DNA of 64,000 nucleotides from an uncultured Candidatus Thioglobus sp. (GCA_905614365.1 CAJQSO010000002.1:1-64000), one strand, 5' to 3'; numbered from the stretch's first letter, positions 51,925-63,104 are shown. The notes: generated by a model from the letters alone, not told the origin. Numbers and translations are program-made.

Positions 51925-53343
51925 CTATAAAGAATCTGAAGAAATACCATTAGATCTAAGCCATTCAGCAAACTTTGCCTTTATTTTATTAAGAGATTCA
52001 TTGTCATTAGCCTCAAAACGTAAAACTAAGCAGGGAGTTGTATTAGAGGCCCTAACAAGTCCCCAACAATTTTCATAATCAACTCTTACGCCATCAATTG
52101 TATTAATCGTAGCATTAGGAAAATTAACATCCACTGATAATTTATCCATTGCTTCAAATTGCTGACCATGCTTCTCAAAGTTAATATTAATTTCAGGAGT
52201 ACTTATATTTACTGGCATTTCATCAAAAATCTCAGAACATGACTTATTACTCTTAGAAATAATTTCCAATAATCTTGCTCCGGTATAAAGAGCATCATCA
52301 AAACCATACCAGCGCTCCTTAAAGAAAATATGCCCTGACATTTCTCCAGCTAGCTCCGCTTTAGTTTCTTTAAGTTTTTGCTTAATGAAGCTATGACCCG
52401 TTCTAGACATAATTGGCTCACCCCCATTTTCAGAAATAAATTTGGGCAGAAGTGAAGTGCACTTCACATCAAAAATTATTTTTGCCCCATTATTTCGGCT
52501 TAGTACATCTTTTGAGTAAAGCATCATTTGCTGATCAGCCCAAATAATCTGACCTTTGTTATCAACCAACCCTAGCCTATCCCCATCTCCATCAAAGGCA
52601 AGACCTAAGTCAGACCCAGTATCTTTAACCTCTTGGATTAGATCTTGTAAATTTTCCGGTTTAGAAGGGTCGGGATGATGATTTGGAAACCTACCATCAA
52701 CTAAACAGAAAAGCTTAGTGACTTTAACGCCTAGCGCTTCAAACAATTGAGGAGCAATATTACCAGCAACGCCATTTCCACAATCTATTACAATCTTAAG
52801 CTCCTTCTCAATTTTGATGTCTGACTTAATCGTGTCTATATAGTTTTGATCGATATTAATGGAGGTTGAAGTTCCTGAGCCAGATGAAAAATCATTTTCA
52901 TTAATTCTTCTAAGCAGGTCTTGAATTCTCTCTGCTGAGAGAGTTTCACCTGCAACCATAATTTTCAGTCCATTATATTCTGCTGGGTTGTGAGACCCAG
53001 TAATCATGACGCCTGAAGTTGCTCCTTTGGTGTAAGTTGCAAAATACACAACGGGAGATGGAACCATCCCTATATTAACAACATGACAGCCACTCTCAAG
53101 AAGGCCTGAAATTAATGCATCTGATAATTCTGGTCCAGATAAACGCCCATCTCTTCCTATAACAACACCTCTCTCTCCCTTTTCAATAGATTCGCTACCA
53201 ACAGCTTTGCCTATCAATTTGACAATTTCTGGTGTCAGTTCGGTTTCTACAATGCCTCTTATGTCGTAGGCTTTAAAAATTGAGCTTGGAATATTCATTA
53301 AAATATTTGTAAAGGTTAAAGATGGGGCTATTTTAACAAACAT
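51925..53343 (-). CDS. phosphomannomutase/phosphoglucomutase
   Basis: FKAYDIRGIVETELTPE, GVMITGSHNPAEYNGLK, LAFDGDGDRLGLVD; start may be near 53298. Confidence 0.93.
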   Translation of the reverse strand: MFVKIAPSLTFTNILMNIPSSIFKAYDIRGIVETELTPEIVKLIGKAVGSESIEKGERGVVIGRDGRLSGPELSDALISGLLESGCHVVNIGMVPSPVVYFATYTKGATSGVMITGSHNPAEYNGLKIMVAGETLSAERIQDLLRRINENDFSSGSGTSTSINIDQNYIDTIKSDIKIEKELKIVIDCGNGVAGNIAPQLFEALGVKVTKLFCLVDGRFPNHHPDPSKPENLQDLIQEVKDTGSDLGLAFDGDGDRLGLVDNKGQIIWADQQMMLYSKDVLSRNNGAKIIFDVKCTSLLPKFISENGGEPIMSRTGHSFIKQKLKETKAELAGEMSGHIFFKERWYGFDDALYTGARLLEIISKSNKSCSEIFDEMPVNISTPEININFEKHGQQFEAMDKLSVDVNFPNATINTIDGVRVDYENCWGLVRASNTTPCLVLRFEANDNESLNKIKAKFAEWLRSNGISSDSL

Positions 53344-53555
53344 TCATTTTAGAAAACGAAAGATGATTTTCAAGTTGATAAAAAAACGACTAAGCCATAA
53401 TCTAATCTAATAAGTTTAATCAGTCGCTAATAAGGATTTGTATTTGGACTTAATTCACACTTTATTATGGTGGTTTTGAGTGAATTTTTTAGGGATAATA
53501 TCCACAAAAGTTGAATTTCAAACCTTTTCTGTTGAATTAAATTAAATTAAATTTT

Positions 53556-56207
53556 ATGTCTCAAAAAGATATTGATCCGCAAGAAACTATTGAATGGTTA
53601 GAAGCTTTTAGATCTGTTGCCAGGGTTGAAGGGCAAGATAGAGCTAAGTACATCCTCCAAAAATTAATGGATATGGCCCATGAAGATGGGATGAGCTTGC
53701 CACAAGGTGTTAATACAGCTTATTTAAATTCAATCCCAGTAGAAAAAGAAACGGAACTCGTTGTTAAGCATGATATTGAGCACCGAATTAAATCGATCAT
53801 TCGTTGGAATGCAATGATCATGGTTGTTAAAGCAAATCAAGTCTCCTCTGAACTTGGCGGTCATATTGCATCATTTGCATCTAGCGCAACACTATATGAA
53901 GTTGGTTTTAATCATTTCTATAGAGGTGGGAATTTAGATCAGGGAGCCGACCTAATATTTTTCCAAGGACATATCGCCCCTGGAATATATTCAAGAGCCT
54001 TTCTAGAGGGAAGAATTACTGAAAAGCAAATGCTTAATTTTAGGCAGGAGGCTAATCAAGAAGGATTATCATCCTATCCCCATCCATGGTTAATGCCAAA
54101 TTTTTGGCAATTTCCTACGGTATCTATGGGGCTAGGCCCAATAATGGCGATATTTCAAGCGCGTTTTATGAAATACCTTCAGCATCGAGAAATTATTAAA
54201 ACTGATAAAAGAACCGTTTGGGCCTACATAGGAGATGGTGAAACAGATGAGCCTGAGTCTCTTGGAGCTATATCTTTAGCAGGAAGAGAAAAGCTGGATA
54301 ATCTTATTTTTGTTATTAATTGCAATCTTCAGCGTTTAGACGGACCTGTTCGAGGCAATGGTAAGATCATTCAAGAGCTTGAAGGAATGTTTCGAGGTGC
54401 TGGCTGGAATGTAATCAAAGTTATTTGGGGTAGGGGCTGGGATAAATTAATTGCCAATGATACTTCGGGCCTTTTGAGACAAAGAATGGAAGAAGTCGTT
54501 GATGGAGAATATCAGGCCTATAAAGCAAAAGATGGCGCTTATGTTCGTAAGCATTTTTTTGGAAAGTATCCTGAAACTCTTAAACTTGTTGAGCATATGT
54601 CTGATGATGAAATTTTCGGGCTTACTCGTGGTGGTCACGATCCAAATAAGGTTTTTCAAGCTTACAAATCAGCTAAAGAGCATAAGGGGCAGCCTACAGT
54701 TATTTTGGCAAAAACAGTCAAAGGCTACGGAATGGGAGAGGCTGGTGAAGGACAAAACACTACCCATAGCCAGAAGAAATTAGGTGTTGATGCACTAGTT
54801 CGTGTTGCTCAGAGATTTGATATTCCTGTAACTAAAAAAGATGCAGAAGAGCTTAATTTTTATAAGCCTGCAGAAGATAGTGAGGAGCTTAAATACCTTA
54901 GAGAGAGGCGTGAAGCTTTAGGAGGATATCTACCTGTTAGAAGTTTTGAGCTGGAGTCGTTTACAATACCAAAATTAAACGTTTTTGATCCTCTACTAAA
55001 GTCTACTGATAAAAAGGAAATATCAAGCACAATGGCATTTGTACGCTTCCTATCACTATTAATACGAGATAAAGAGATTGGCCCAAGAGTTGTTCCCATC
55101 GTTCCTGATGAAGCAAGAACTTTTGGAATGGAGGGTCTTTTTAGGCAAATGGGTATTTACTCTTCTTCTGGTCAGCTCTATGAGCCAGAAGATTCTGATA
55201 AAGTTATGTGGTACAAAGAAGATATTAAAGGTCAAGTTCTTCAAGAAGGTATCAACGAAGCTGGCGCAATTTCTGACTGGATTGCTGCTGCAACTTCCTA
55301 CGCTTCTCATAACGTCACAATGATTCCTTTTTATATTTACTACTCAAAGTTTGGCTTTCAAAGGGTTGGTGATCTCGCGTGGGCTGCTGGAGATATGCAG
55401 GCTAAGGGTTTTTTGATGGGCGGCACTGCTGGAAGAACAACGCTAGCTGGTGAAGGACTGCAGCATCAAGACGGAGATTCATTAATTGTTGCTAACACTA
55501 TTCCAAATTGTGTTTCCTACGATCCAACTTATGCTTATGAGCTTGCAGTTATTCTGCGCGAAGGAATGCGACGTATGTATGAGAATATGGAAAGTGTTTT
55601 CTATTACATAACATTGATGAATGAGAATTATATCCATCCTGCAATTCCTAAAGGCGCTGAAGAGGGAATTATTAAGGGAATGTACCCCTTAAAAGTAGTT
55701 GGAAAATCTAAAATTGAAGTTCAGTTATTAGGTAGTGGTGCTATTCTCAGAGAGGTTGAAAAAGCAGCAGATATGCTCGCAAAAGATTGGGGCGTTATGT
55801 CACAAGTTTGGAGTGTTACGAGTTTTAATGAGATTACCAGAGAGGCTCAAAAAATTGACCGTGAAAACTTATTTAGTACAAGTAAAAATAAGAAGATTCC
55901 TTATATAACCCGGTGCTTAAGTAAGTCTTCTGGTCCAGTAATTGCTGCTACAGACTATATGAGAAATTATGCAGAGCAGGTTCGTAAACATATCCCTTTA
56001 CATTATGAGGTGTTAGGGACAGATGGATTTGGCAGGTCAGACTCTCGTAAAGAGTTAAGATACTTCTTTGAAGTGAATGCAAATTATATTACTTTTGTAA
56101 CATTAAAGGCGCTTGTTGATGATGGTTTGCTGGATTCAAAAATAATTAAAAGCGCCATTAAAAAGCTTGATATTGATGTTAATAAATCAAATCCAATGTA
56201 CACCTAA
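53556..56207 (+). CDS. aceE: pyruvate dehydrogenase E1 component (homodimeric)
   Basis: QETIEWLEAFRSVARVEG, GDGETDEPESLGAI, FHYEVLGTDGFGRSDSR-like C-terminus. Confidence 0.98.
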   Translation: MSQKDIDPQETIEWLEAFRSVARVEGQDRAKYILQKLMDMAHEDGMSLPQGVNTAYLNSIPVEKETELVVKHDIEHRIKSIIRWNAMIMVVKANQVSSELGGHIASFASSATLYEVGFNHFYRGGNLDQGADLIFFQGHIAPGIYSRAFLEGRITEKQMLNFRQEANQEGLSSYPHPWLMPNFWQFPTVSMGLGPIMAIFQARFMKYLQHREIIKTDKRTVWAYIGDGETDEPESLGAISLAGREKLDNLIFVINCNLQRLDGPVRGNGKIIQELEGMFRGAGWNVIKVIWGRGWDKLIANDTSGLLRQRMEEVVDGEYQAYKAKDGAYVRKHFFGKYPETLKLVEHMSDDEIFGLTRGGHDPNKVFQAYKSAKEHKGQPTVILAKTVKGYGMGEAGEGQNTTHSQKKLGVDALVRVAQRFDIPVTKKDAEELNFYKPAEDSEELKYLRERREALGGYLPVRSFELESFTIPKLNVFDPLLKSTDKKEISSTMAFVRFLSLLIRDKEIGPRVVPIVPDEARTFGMEGLFRQMGIYSSSGQLYEPEDSDKVMWYKEDIKGQVLQEGINEAGAISDWIAAATSYASHNVTMIPFYIYYSKFGFQRVGDLAWAAGDMQAKGFLMGGTAGRTTLAGEGLQHQDGDSLIVANTIPNCVSYDPTYAYELAVILREGMRRMYENMESVFYYITLMNENYIHPAIPKGAEEGIIKGMYPLKVVGKSKIEVQLLGSGAILREVEKAADMLAKDWGVMSQVWSVTSFNEITREAQKIDRENLFSTSKNKKIPYITRCLSKSSGPVIAATDYMRNYAEQVRKHIPLHYEVLGTDGFGRSDSRKELRYFFEVNANYITFVTLKALVDDGLLDSKIIKSAIKKLDIDVNKSNPMYT

Positions 56208-56213
56208 AAAACT

Positions 56214-56555
56214 ATGAATACCAATGAGTATCTTGAGAAGCTTAGATCAGGAGTAAAGATGAAGTTTTCAGATTTTACTAATCTAATAGATCGAGAGTAT
56301 GAGTTTTTAAATGTTGCTTTTACAAATAATAATCTTATTAATTCAAAAGAAGAAAACCAAGGGTCAGCAAAGGTTTTTTGTTTTGGCTTGATGTACTCTC
56401 TTTCTGAAGAAGATACGATAAGGTGTTTTGGTGAACACTACCTGTCTGTTATAAGTGAGCCTGAAAACCATAATTCTCATTTAAATATTCGTAGCTTTAT
56501 AAGTAATGGCTGGAAAGGAGTTTTAATTAATCAAAATGCTCTAAAGCTTAAATAG
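56214..56555 (+). CDS. HopJ-family protein
   Basis: FSDFTNLIDREYEFLNVAFTNN..GSAKVFCFGLMYSLSEEDTIRCFGEHY. Confidence 0.85.
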   Translation: MNTNEYLEKLRSGVKMKFSDFTNLIDREYEFLNVAFTNNNLINSKEENQGSAKVFCFGLMYSLSEEDTIRCFGEHYLSVISEPENHNSHLNIRSFISNGWKGVLINQNALKLK

Positions 56556-56571
56556 ATATTAGTAGGGGAAT

Positions 56572-57732
56572 ATGACAGAGAGTGCTAAATATAATAGTGG
56601 TATTTATACTGTTTTTCTGAGCGCTTTTCTTGTTCTTTTTCAACTTGGAATTTACTTTGTATATATTCCATGGAATGCGGAAAGACTTCAAATAACTGAG
56701 GCAGAAATTGGTATTGGCCTTCTGGTTTTTGGTATTTCAAACCTTATAGGTAATCAAACTTCAGGTAGATTTGTAGTTCCAAAGATAGGAACAAAAAACT
56801 CTATTGTGATTGGTTTAATAGGGATTGCATACTGCCCTTTACTATTAATACTCTCGCCGAATTATCTTTGGTTTTTATTAGCTTTTATTCCTTTTGGATT
56901 CTGTGTCGGCCTATTTAGCCCTTCTGCGCAATCTCAAATATCAATGATTGAGCAGAAAACATCAAAAATTATAACTCCTTTATATCACGCTGCATTTAGC
57001 TTTGGCTCTCTAGTTGGAGCTATTTCTGCATTTTTCACAATTAAATATATAGATAATCCAATTTTAATTTTTATAGCTACTGGTACGATGTTAATTGTGG
57101 GTTCAATATTAGTATACAAATATGGGCTTTTAAAGTCATTTGAAGATCTTAAGAAGATGCCAAGGTTTAAATTACCTAAAAAAACAATTCTAATATTTGG
57201 TGTTTTAATGATGATGAATTATGCAACTATGGGCATAATTCTTGATTGGTCTGCGCTTTGGTTAACAAAAGATTTATTAGTTCCACTATATTTAGGAGGA
57301 GCTATTATTATTGCGTTTAATATTGGCGAAATTACATCAAGGCTCTTTGCTTCGAAGATGATTAAAAGCTCTAGTGAAAAGATTATTGGAGGTTACTTTA
57401 GTATTCTTGCTGGAATTATCCTTTTCATGTCAATATGGACTGGAAATTTATATGTAATCATTATTGGTATGCTGCTATTTGGCTTTGGTACTGCAAACTT
57501 TATAGCTATTATTCTTAGGCAAGCTATTAGAGTAACAGATGAGCCAATTTCATTGACTGTTGCAAATCTTATAACTCTAGGCTTTGCTGGCTTTATTTTT
57601 GGACCTGCCTTAGTGGGTTATATTGCTGAGTATCTTGGATTGACTTTTAACATGTATCTTTTATGTTTTGTTTGGGGTTTTAATGGATTGGCCTTATTAG
57701 TTATGATGAGGCTAAATAAGAATATCATTTAG
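56572..57732 (+). CDS. MFS transporter
   Basis: About 12 hydrophobic segments; GISNLIGNQTSGRFVVPKIG. Confidence 0.88.
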   Translation: MTESAKYNSGIYTVFLSAFLVLFQLGIYFVYIPWNAERLQITEAEIGIGLLVFGISNLIGNQTSGRFVVPKIGTKNSIVIGLIGIAYCPLLLILSPNYLWFLLAFIPFGFCVGLFSPSAQSQISMIEQKTSKIITPLYHAAFSFGSLVGAISAFFTIKYIDNPILIFIATGTMLIVGSILVYKYGLLKSFEDLKKMPRFKLPKKTILIFGVLMMMNYATMGIILDWSALWLTKDLLVPLYLGGAIIIAFNIGEITSRLFASKMIKSSSEKIIGGYFSILAGIILFMSIWTGNLYVIIIGMLLFGFGTANFIAIILRQAIRVTDEPISLTVANLITLGFAGFIFGPALVGYIAEYLGLTFNMYLLCFVWGFNGLALLVMMRLNKNII

Positions 57733-57770
57733 CGACTGGACACCTCTTTTTAATTGCAATTTAAAACAAG

Positions 57771-57980
57771 TTAATAATGTGGCGGCTTATCATCAATCAC
57801 TTCGGACTGCTCAGACTGGGACTCAGATTGATTAATTAGTTTTTCATTAGTTTCTTTAATTTGATTATTGAGTTTTTCGATTTTTTCACCTTGACGAAAA
57901 ACAACCATATTCAATTCATCGAGCATATTTTGAAGATATGATATTTTTTCTTCTAGTTCTACTAGTTTATTATCTGACAT
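57771..57980 (-). CDS. slyX: SlyX family protein
   Basis: Coiled coil LEEKISYLQNMLDELNMVVFRQGEKIEKLN; C-terminal DDKPPHY. Confidence 0.9.
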   Translation of the reverse strand: MSDNKLVELEEKISYLQNMLDELNMVVFRQGEKIEKLNNQIKETNEKLINQSESQSEQSEVIDDKPPHY

Positions 57981-57994
57981 AATTTATTATATTC

Positions 57995-58021
57995 AATAAA
58001 AAAGCCACCTTTCGGTGGCTT
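57995..58021 (-). terminator. intrinsic terminator of pnp
   Basis: AAGCCACC-TTTC(GAAA on minus)-GGTGGCTT; T-run follows on the minus strand. Confidence 0.88.
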
Positions 58022-58028
58022 AATTTAA

Positions 58029-60122
58029 TTACTTATCAATTAAAGCCTTTCTAGAAAGCTTAATCCTACCTCGGTCTATCCCAAGAACTTTAACCTCAAT
58101 TTCTTGACCCTCTTTAAGATGATCTTCAACCTTTTCAACTCTCTCATGAGCAATTTCAGATACATGAAGAAGTCCATCCTGATTAGGCATAATTGTAACA
58201 AAAGCGCCAAATTCGACTATTTTCGCTACCTTACCCATATATACTTTATTCAATTCAGGAACTGCAGTTACATCTTTAACCATCTGAACTGCTTTTTCAA
58301 AGCTTTCAGTATCATTTGCAAAAACATTAACATTTCCTTCGTCATCAACATCTACGCTAGCGCCTGATTGAGCTACGATACCCCTGATAGTCTCACCACC
58401 CTTGCCAATGACATCACGAATTTTGTCAGTAGGGATTTTAATAACTTTAGTCTTAGGAGCATTTTTTGACGCAGCATTAGGCTCAGAAATAACTTGGTTC
58501 ATTTGACCAAGAATATTAAGTCTTGCTTCTTTAGCTTGCTTAAGTGCAATTGACATAATGTCTTCAGTGATACCATCAATCTTAATATCCATTTGAAGTG
58601 CGTTTATTCCTTTTGCTGTTCCAGCAACTTTAAAGTCCATATCTCCAAGATGATCTTCATCACCAAGAATATCAGTTAATACTGTAAAGCGATCTTCATC
58701 TTTAACAAGACCCATCGCAATACCTGCAACTGGAGCTTTAATTGGAACACCAGCGTCCATAAGTGACAGAGAAGAGCCACAAACACTCGCCATAGAGCTA
58801 GAGCCGTTAGACTCAGTTATTTCTGAAACGATACGGATAGTATATGGAAACTCTTCAATACTTGGAAGGCAAGCTGCAATTCCTCTTCGAGCCAATCGAC
58901 CATGACCGATTTCACGACGTTTGACGCCCATTACTCGACCTGTCTCACCTACACAGTATGGAGGGAAGTTGTAATGAAGCATGAAGTGGTCTTCTATACG
59001 ATCATTTGATTCAAGTTTTTCAATAAGCTGTCCATCTCTTTTAGAGCCTAGAGTTGTAACAACAAGAGCTTGAGTTTCACCACGAGTGAAAAGTGCTGAA
59101 CCATGCGTATTTTCTAATACGCCTGTTTCGATTGCAAGTTCACGAACAGTCGAGCTATCTCTTCCATCGATTCTTGGCTCACCTTTTAAAATACGCTCTC
59201 TAACAGTTGATTTTTCAATTTTTTTGATATAATTTTTAACGTCATCAGAGCTAGGTGAATCATCAGCATCAGTTATAAATTCTTCAAGGGCAGCGTCTTT
59301 AACTTCGCCCATTTTTTCATAACGCTCCATCTTATCAACAGTTTGATAAGCTTCAGAAATCTTACTTTCGAATTTAGATTTAATAGAAGACATTAGAGAT
59401 TCATTTTCAGCTGGCGCTTCCCATACTCGAGGTAAAACTCCAACTTCTTTAGCAAATTCAGCAACACTATCAATTACTACTTGAAACTTTTCATGTGCAA
59501 ACATAACAGCTGCAAGCATTACATCTTCTGAAAGCTCACTTGCCTCAGACTCAACCATTAATACAGCGTCTTTAGTTCCAGCAACTACCATGTCAAGCTC
59601 TGAAGTTTTAAGTTCAGTGTATGTTGGGTTAATAATGTAGCTTCCATCTTTGTAACCTACGCGAGCAGCACCAATTGGACCTTTAAAAGGAACTCCAGCA
59701 ATTGCTAAAGCGGCAGAGGTTCCAAGCATTGCTAAGATATCAGGATCTACATCTTTATTTGCAGAGATAACCTGAATCATAACTTGCACTTCATTCATGT
59801 AACCATTTGGAAATAATGGTCGAATAGGGCGGTCAATTAAACGAGAAGTTAATGTTTCTTTTTCACTTGGACGTCCTTCTCTTTTAAGAAAGCCACCAGG
59901 AATTTTTCCAGCTGCATAAGTCTTTTCAATATAATCTACTGATAATGGGAAAAAAGATTGACCTGGTTTTGCATCCTTTGCTCCAACAACGCTCACTAAC
60001 ACTTGCGTATCATCCATGCTAGCTAATACAGCTCCATGAGATTGTCGTGCGATTCTTCCTGTTTCAAATGTAATTTGACTATTGCCAAACGTAAAACTTT
60101 TTTGAACTATATTCATGTCCAT
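58029..60122 (-). CDS. pnp: polyribonucleotide nucleotidyltransferase
   Basis: [20 protein letters not shown] ([12 protein letters not shown]) and S1 domains. Confidence 0.98.
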   Translation of the reverse strand: MDMNIVQKSFTFGNSQITFETGRIARQSHGAVLASMDDTQVLVSVVGAKDAKPGQSFFPLSVDYIEKTYAAGKIPGGFLKREGRPSEKETLTSRLIDRPIRPLFPNGYMNEVQVMIQVISANKDVDPDILAMLGTSAALAIAGVPFKGPIGAARVGYKDGSYIINPTYTELKTSELDMVVAGTKDAVLMVESEASELSEDVMLAAVMFAHEKFQVVIDSVAEFAKEVGVLPRVWEAPAENESLMSSIKSKFESKISEAYQTVDKMERYEKMGEVKDAALEEFITDADDSPSSDDVKNYIKKIEKSTVRERILKGEPRIDGRDSSTVRELAIETGVLENTHGSALFTRGETQALVVTTLGSKRDGQLIEKLESNDRIEDHFMLHYNFPPYCVGETGRVMGVKRREIGHGRLARRGIAACLPSIEEFPYTIRIVSEITESNGSSSMASVCGSSLSLMDAGVPIKAPVAGIAMGLVKDEDRFTVLTDILGDEDHLGDMDFKVAGTAKGINALQMDIKIDGITEDIMSIALKQAKEARLNILGQMNQVISEPNAASKNAPKTKVIKIPTDKIRDVIGKGGETIRGIVAQSGASVDVDDEGNVNVFANDTESFEKAVQMVKDVTAVPELNKVYMGKVAKIVEFGAFVTIMPNQDGLLHVSEIAHERVEKVEDHLKEGQEIEVKVLGIDRGRIKLSRKALIDK

Positions 60123-60350
60123 TGCGTTACTCCAATAAAATAAAAAATGTTTTATGGTTTAACGTAATAAGCTTTATTTAAAACATACCCAATAGGTACG
60201 CTTGAGATAAAACTTACCAAAATCCATAAAACAGTTGAATTATCCCCTAATTTTTTTTCCCAAATGTACTAAATTTGCCTGTTCTCATTAGGCATTAATG
60301 GCTTTATAGGCTTTAAGTAGTTAAGGGTTTTTTTTAAAAATTGGTTAGTT

Positions 60351-61457
60351 TTATTGGGACTTCTCTATGAGAGATAATGATGTAAGTCGTTCTGCTAGGA
60401 CTTTATTTTTATTATCTAGTTTAAGCTTTCTTGTATTGGAAAAGCTAATAACTAAATCATCATCTATGCCCCTAGAATTAAAGACTTCACCATTAATAAA
60501 CACTCTCAACTCTTTATTAATAAATTGATATGCTACTTTGCATATTGGATGAAGATGATATAAATCAAATTTTTCGATCTCTTCTTTAGGATAATAAGCT
60601 CTGACTTCATTAAATTTTTTTTCATCCTCAGGGTCAAGTTTGGTTACAAAGCAGCCAAAGAAGTCCTCAGGCAGCTCATTAATGCTTAAAAGTCTTTTTG
60701 ACTGGTCAATTGCTGATTGAGGAATTTCTGCAGGATTAATATTTACTTCCCATACTGGGTCTTTAAGATAAACATCACTCTTATTATTAGGTAATTCAAG
60801 TGCACTCAGCATTTCATTATTTAAGTAAGATCTATAGCCAATTGAGAGTGTTATGCACTCATCATCAAGACTTATGCCATGATGAGCAACTTGCGGGGGT
60901 ATATATACGATATCACCTGGTCTAGCCTCCCAAGTTGATTCTGTAATGAATTTTTCCATTATTCGAAGTGGAGTATCTTTTAAGTAATTTTCAGGGTTGC
61001 AATTACTTGTGCTTGTTATCCATTGCCGCCTTCCCAAACCTTGAAGTAAAAATACATCATAATGATCATAATGAGGGCCAACACTACCATCTAATGCTGC
61101 AAAGGATATCATTACGTCATCAAAGCGCCATCTAGGAATAAAATCAAACTCACTAATAAGTTGATGGACTTCATCTATATATCTATCAACCCCTTGCACT
61201 AAAAGAGTCCACTTATTATTTGGAAGCCCCTCAAAGATTTTGTCATCAAATGGTCCTTCTTCTAAATTCCATTTATTCATTAAAGTTGATCCAGTTACAA
61301 TTCTAGATTCAAACTCTTCTTCACAAGACAGTCCTGCAAGTTCATCAGGAGATAAAGGACTAATAAATTTTGGAAGGGCGTTTTTAATTAATAGTGGTTT
61401 TTTTTGCCAATACTCTTCTAGAAACTGTTGTTTAGAAATGTGACCGAAATGAATCAT
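60351..61457 (-). CDS. JmjC/cupin-type ribosomal protein hydroxylase (YcfD/RoxA-like)
   Basis: FLEEYWQKKPLLIKNALP; GPHYDHYDVFLLQGLGRRQW; PGDIVYIPPQVAHHG. Confidence 0.88.
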   Translation of the reverse strand: MIHFGHISKQQFLEEYWQKKPLLIKNALPKFISPLSPDELAGLSCEEEFESRIVTGSTLMNKWNLEEGPFDDKIFEGLPNNKWTLLVQGVDRYIDEVHQLISEFDFIPRWRFDDVMISFAALDGSVGPHYDHYDVFLLQGLGRRQWITSTSNCNPENYLKDTPLRIMEKFITESTWEARPGDIVYIPPQVAHHGISLDDECITLSIGYRSYLNNEMLSALELPNNKSDVYLKDPVWEVNINPAEIPQSAIDQSKRLLSINELPEDFFGCFVTKLDPEDEKKFNEVRAYYPKEEIEKFDLYHLHPICKVAYQFINKELRVFINGEVFNSRGIDDDLVISFSNTRKLKLDNKNKVLAERLTSLSLIEKSQ

Positions 61458-61573
61458 TACGTTCCTATTAAATTATTGATTGATTATCTATTAACATAAA
61501 GCTTAAATACAACAAATTATCTTTATTGGTTATATATATAATTATTTTATAATTAAAATTAACCACTTAGCTT

Positions 61574-62368
61574 GTGATGATTAATAAAAATAAATTATCT
61601 AATGTTATCAATATTGATAAACATCCAATTAAAGATTCTACTTATAGATCTGAGTGTAGAAGAAAATTAGATAACGATGGGGTTCTCGTTCTTGAGGATT
61701 TTCTTTCAAAAGATACAATTAAAAGTATTCTTAAAGAGGCTAATAAACAGGAAGATTTGGCTTATTACTGCGTAAACAAACATAATGTGTATTTAGAGCC
61801 TTTAGATTCAAGCTTCCAAAAAAGTCATCCACGAAATAAAACCGTAGTATCTTCGAAAGGCTGTATTACAGATAATCAAGTTCCAAGTGATTCTTCTTTA
61901 AGGTTTCTTTACAATTCAAATTTTTTTAAAGAATTTCTCTGTGAAGTTTTAAATGAAGAATTCCTTTATAAATATGATGACGAGTTATCATCAATAAATA
62001 TCCATTATGCTAAAGAGGGCCAGGAGCTTGGATGGCACTTTGATAACTCTTCATTTGCGATTACATTGTTAGTACAAAAGCCCATATCTGGTGGCAGGTT
62101 TGAGTATATTCGTGATTTTAGAAACTCATCTATTAATGAAAATAACTATGATCAAGTTTCGGATTTATTAAATAACAAATGCACTCCTAAAAGATTAAAA
62201 ATGGAAAATGGTTCACTTGTTTTATTTCGAGGCAAAAATGCTATTCACCGAGTAACTCCAACAGAGGGTTATTTAACAAGGGTTTTGTCAGTTTTAGCAT
62301 ACAATTCTGAGCCTAATGTGAAACTTTCGGAGTCAGCAAGAATGACATTTTTTGGAAAACTATATTAA
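61574..62368 (+). CDS. 2OG-Fe(II) oxygenase (ArpA-like)
   Basis: GWHFDNSSFAITLLVQKPISGGRFEYIRDFR (HxD), distal AIHRVTP..R. Confidence 0.82.
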   Translation: MMINKNKLSNVINIDKHPIKDSTYRSECRRKLDNDGVLVLEDFLSKDTIKSILKEANKQEDLAYYCVNKHNVYLEPLDSSFQKSHPRNKTVVSSKGCITDNQVPSDSSLRFLYNSNFFKEFLCEVLNEEFLYKYDDELSSINIHYAKEGQELGWHFDNSSFAITLLVQKPISGGRFEYIRDFRNSSINENNYDQVSDLLNNKCTPKRLKMENGSLVLFRGKNAIHRVTPTEGYLTRVLSVLAYNSEPNVKLSESARMTFFGKLY

Positions 62369-62373
62369 TTATT

Positions 62374-63045
62374 ATGAGTAAGAATCAAAAAGATTTAAAG
62401 CTGCAGGATAATTTTGATCCCTCTAAAAGTAAAAATAAAGACAACCTTTTAGGTGTCTATAAAAGTCAAAATGAAGATGAGCTTATAAGTGCCTATAAAG
62501 ATTGGGCCTTAGTATATGATAAGGATAATGATGATGTATTAGGTACAGTATCCCAGCCTAATTCTGTTAAGATTTTTCATGAATACCTAAAAGATAGTAA
62601 GCTTAAGATAATAGATGTGGGTTGTGGCACTGGGTTGGTTGGACTAGAGCTTAAAAACCTTGGTTTTTCAAATTTTGATGGAATTGATATCTCTCAAGAA
62701 ATGATTGATGTTGCTCAAGGCAGGGGGTACAACTCCCTTTTTCTAGGAAATTTAAATAAATCACTCCCTATTGGGTCTAATAGTTATGATGCAGCACTTT
62801 GTGTTGGAGTCTTTACTCATGGACACGTTGGTCCAGAAAGGTTTTCTGAGTTAGTTAGAATTGTTAAACCAGAAGGCATCATTTGTTTTACAATTAATGA
62901 AAATGTTTATGAGTCACAAGGCTTTGATGTTGCAATTAAGCATCTAGAGTCTCTAAATATTTGGAAGGTTTTAAATATAAGAAAGCATGACTATATGGTT
63001 AAAAAGAATGTTAAAGGTATTTATTGTGTTGTTAAAGTAACTTAA
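62374..63045 (+). CDS. class I SAM-dependent methyltransferase
   Basis: IIDVGCGTGLVGLEL, FDGIDISQEMIDVAQGRGY. Confidence 0.92.
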   Translation: MSKNQKDLKLQDNFDPSKSKNKDNLLGVYKSQNEDELISAYKDWALVYDKDNDDVLGTVSQPNSVKIFHEYLKDSKLKIIDVGCGTGLVGLELKNLGFSNFDGIDISQEMIDVAQGRGYNSLFLGNLNKSLPIGSNSYDAALCVGVFTHGHVGPERFSELVRIVKPEGIICFTINENVYESQGFDVAIKHLESLNIWKVLNIRKHDYMVKKNVKGIYCVVKVT

Positions 63046-63104
63046 CTACAATGAGCTTATTTAATTAAAATACACTCTTTTTAATCATTTATAGTAATTC
63101 AATA

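Noticed and set aside
54447-55323. Several 70-94-aa ORFs on both strands inside aceE
   Set aside because: Fully contained in the strongly supported aceE gene; no recognisable family or RBS
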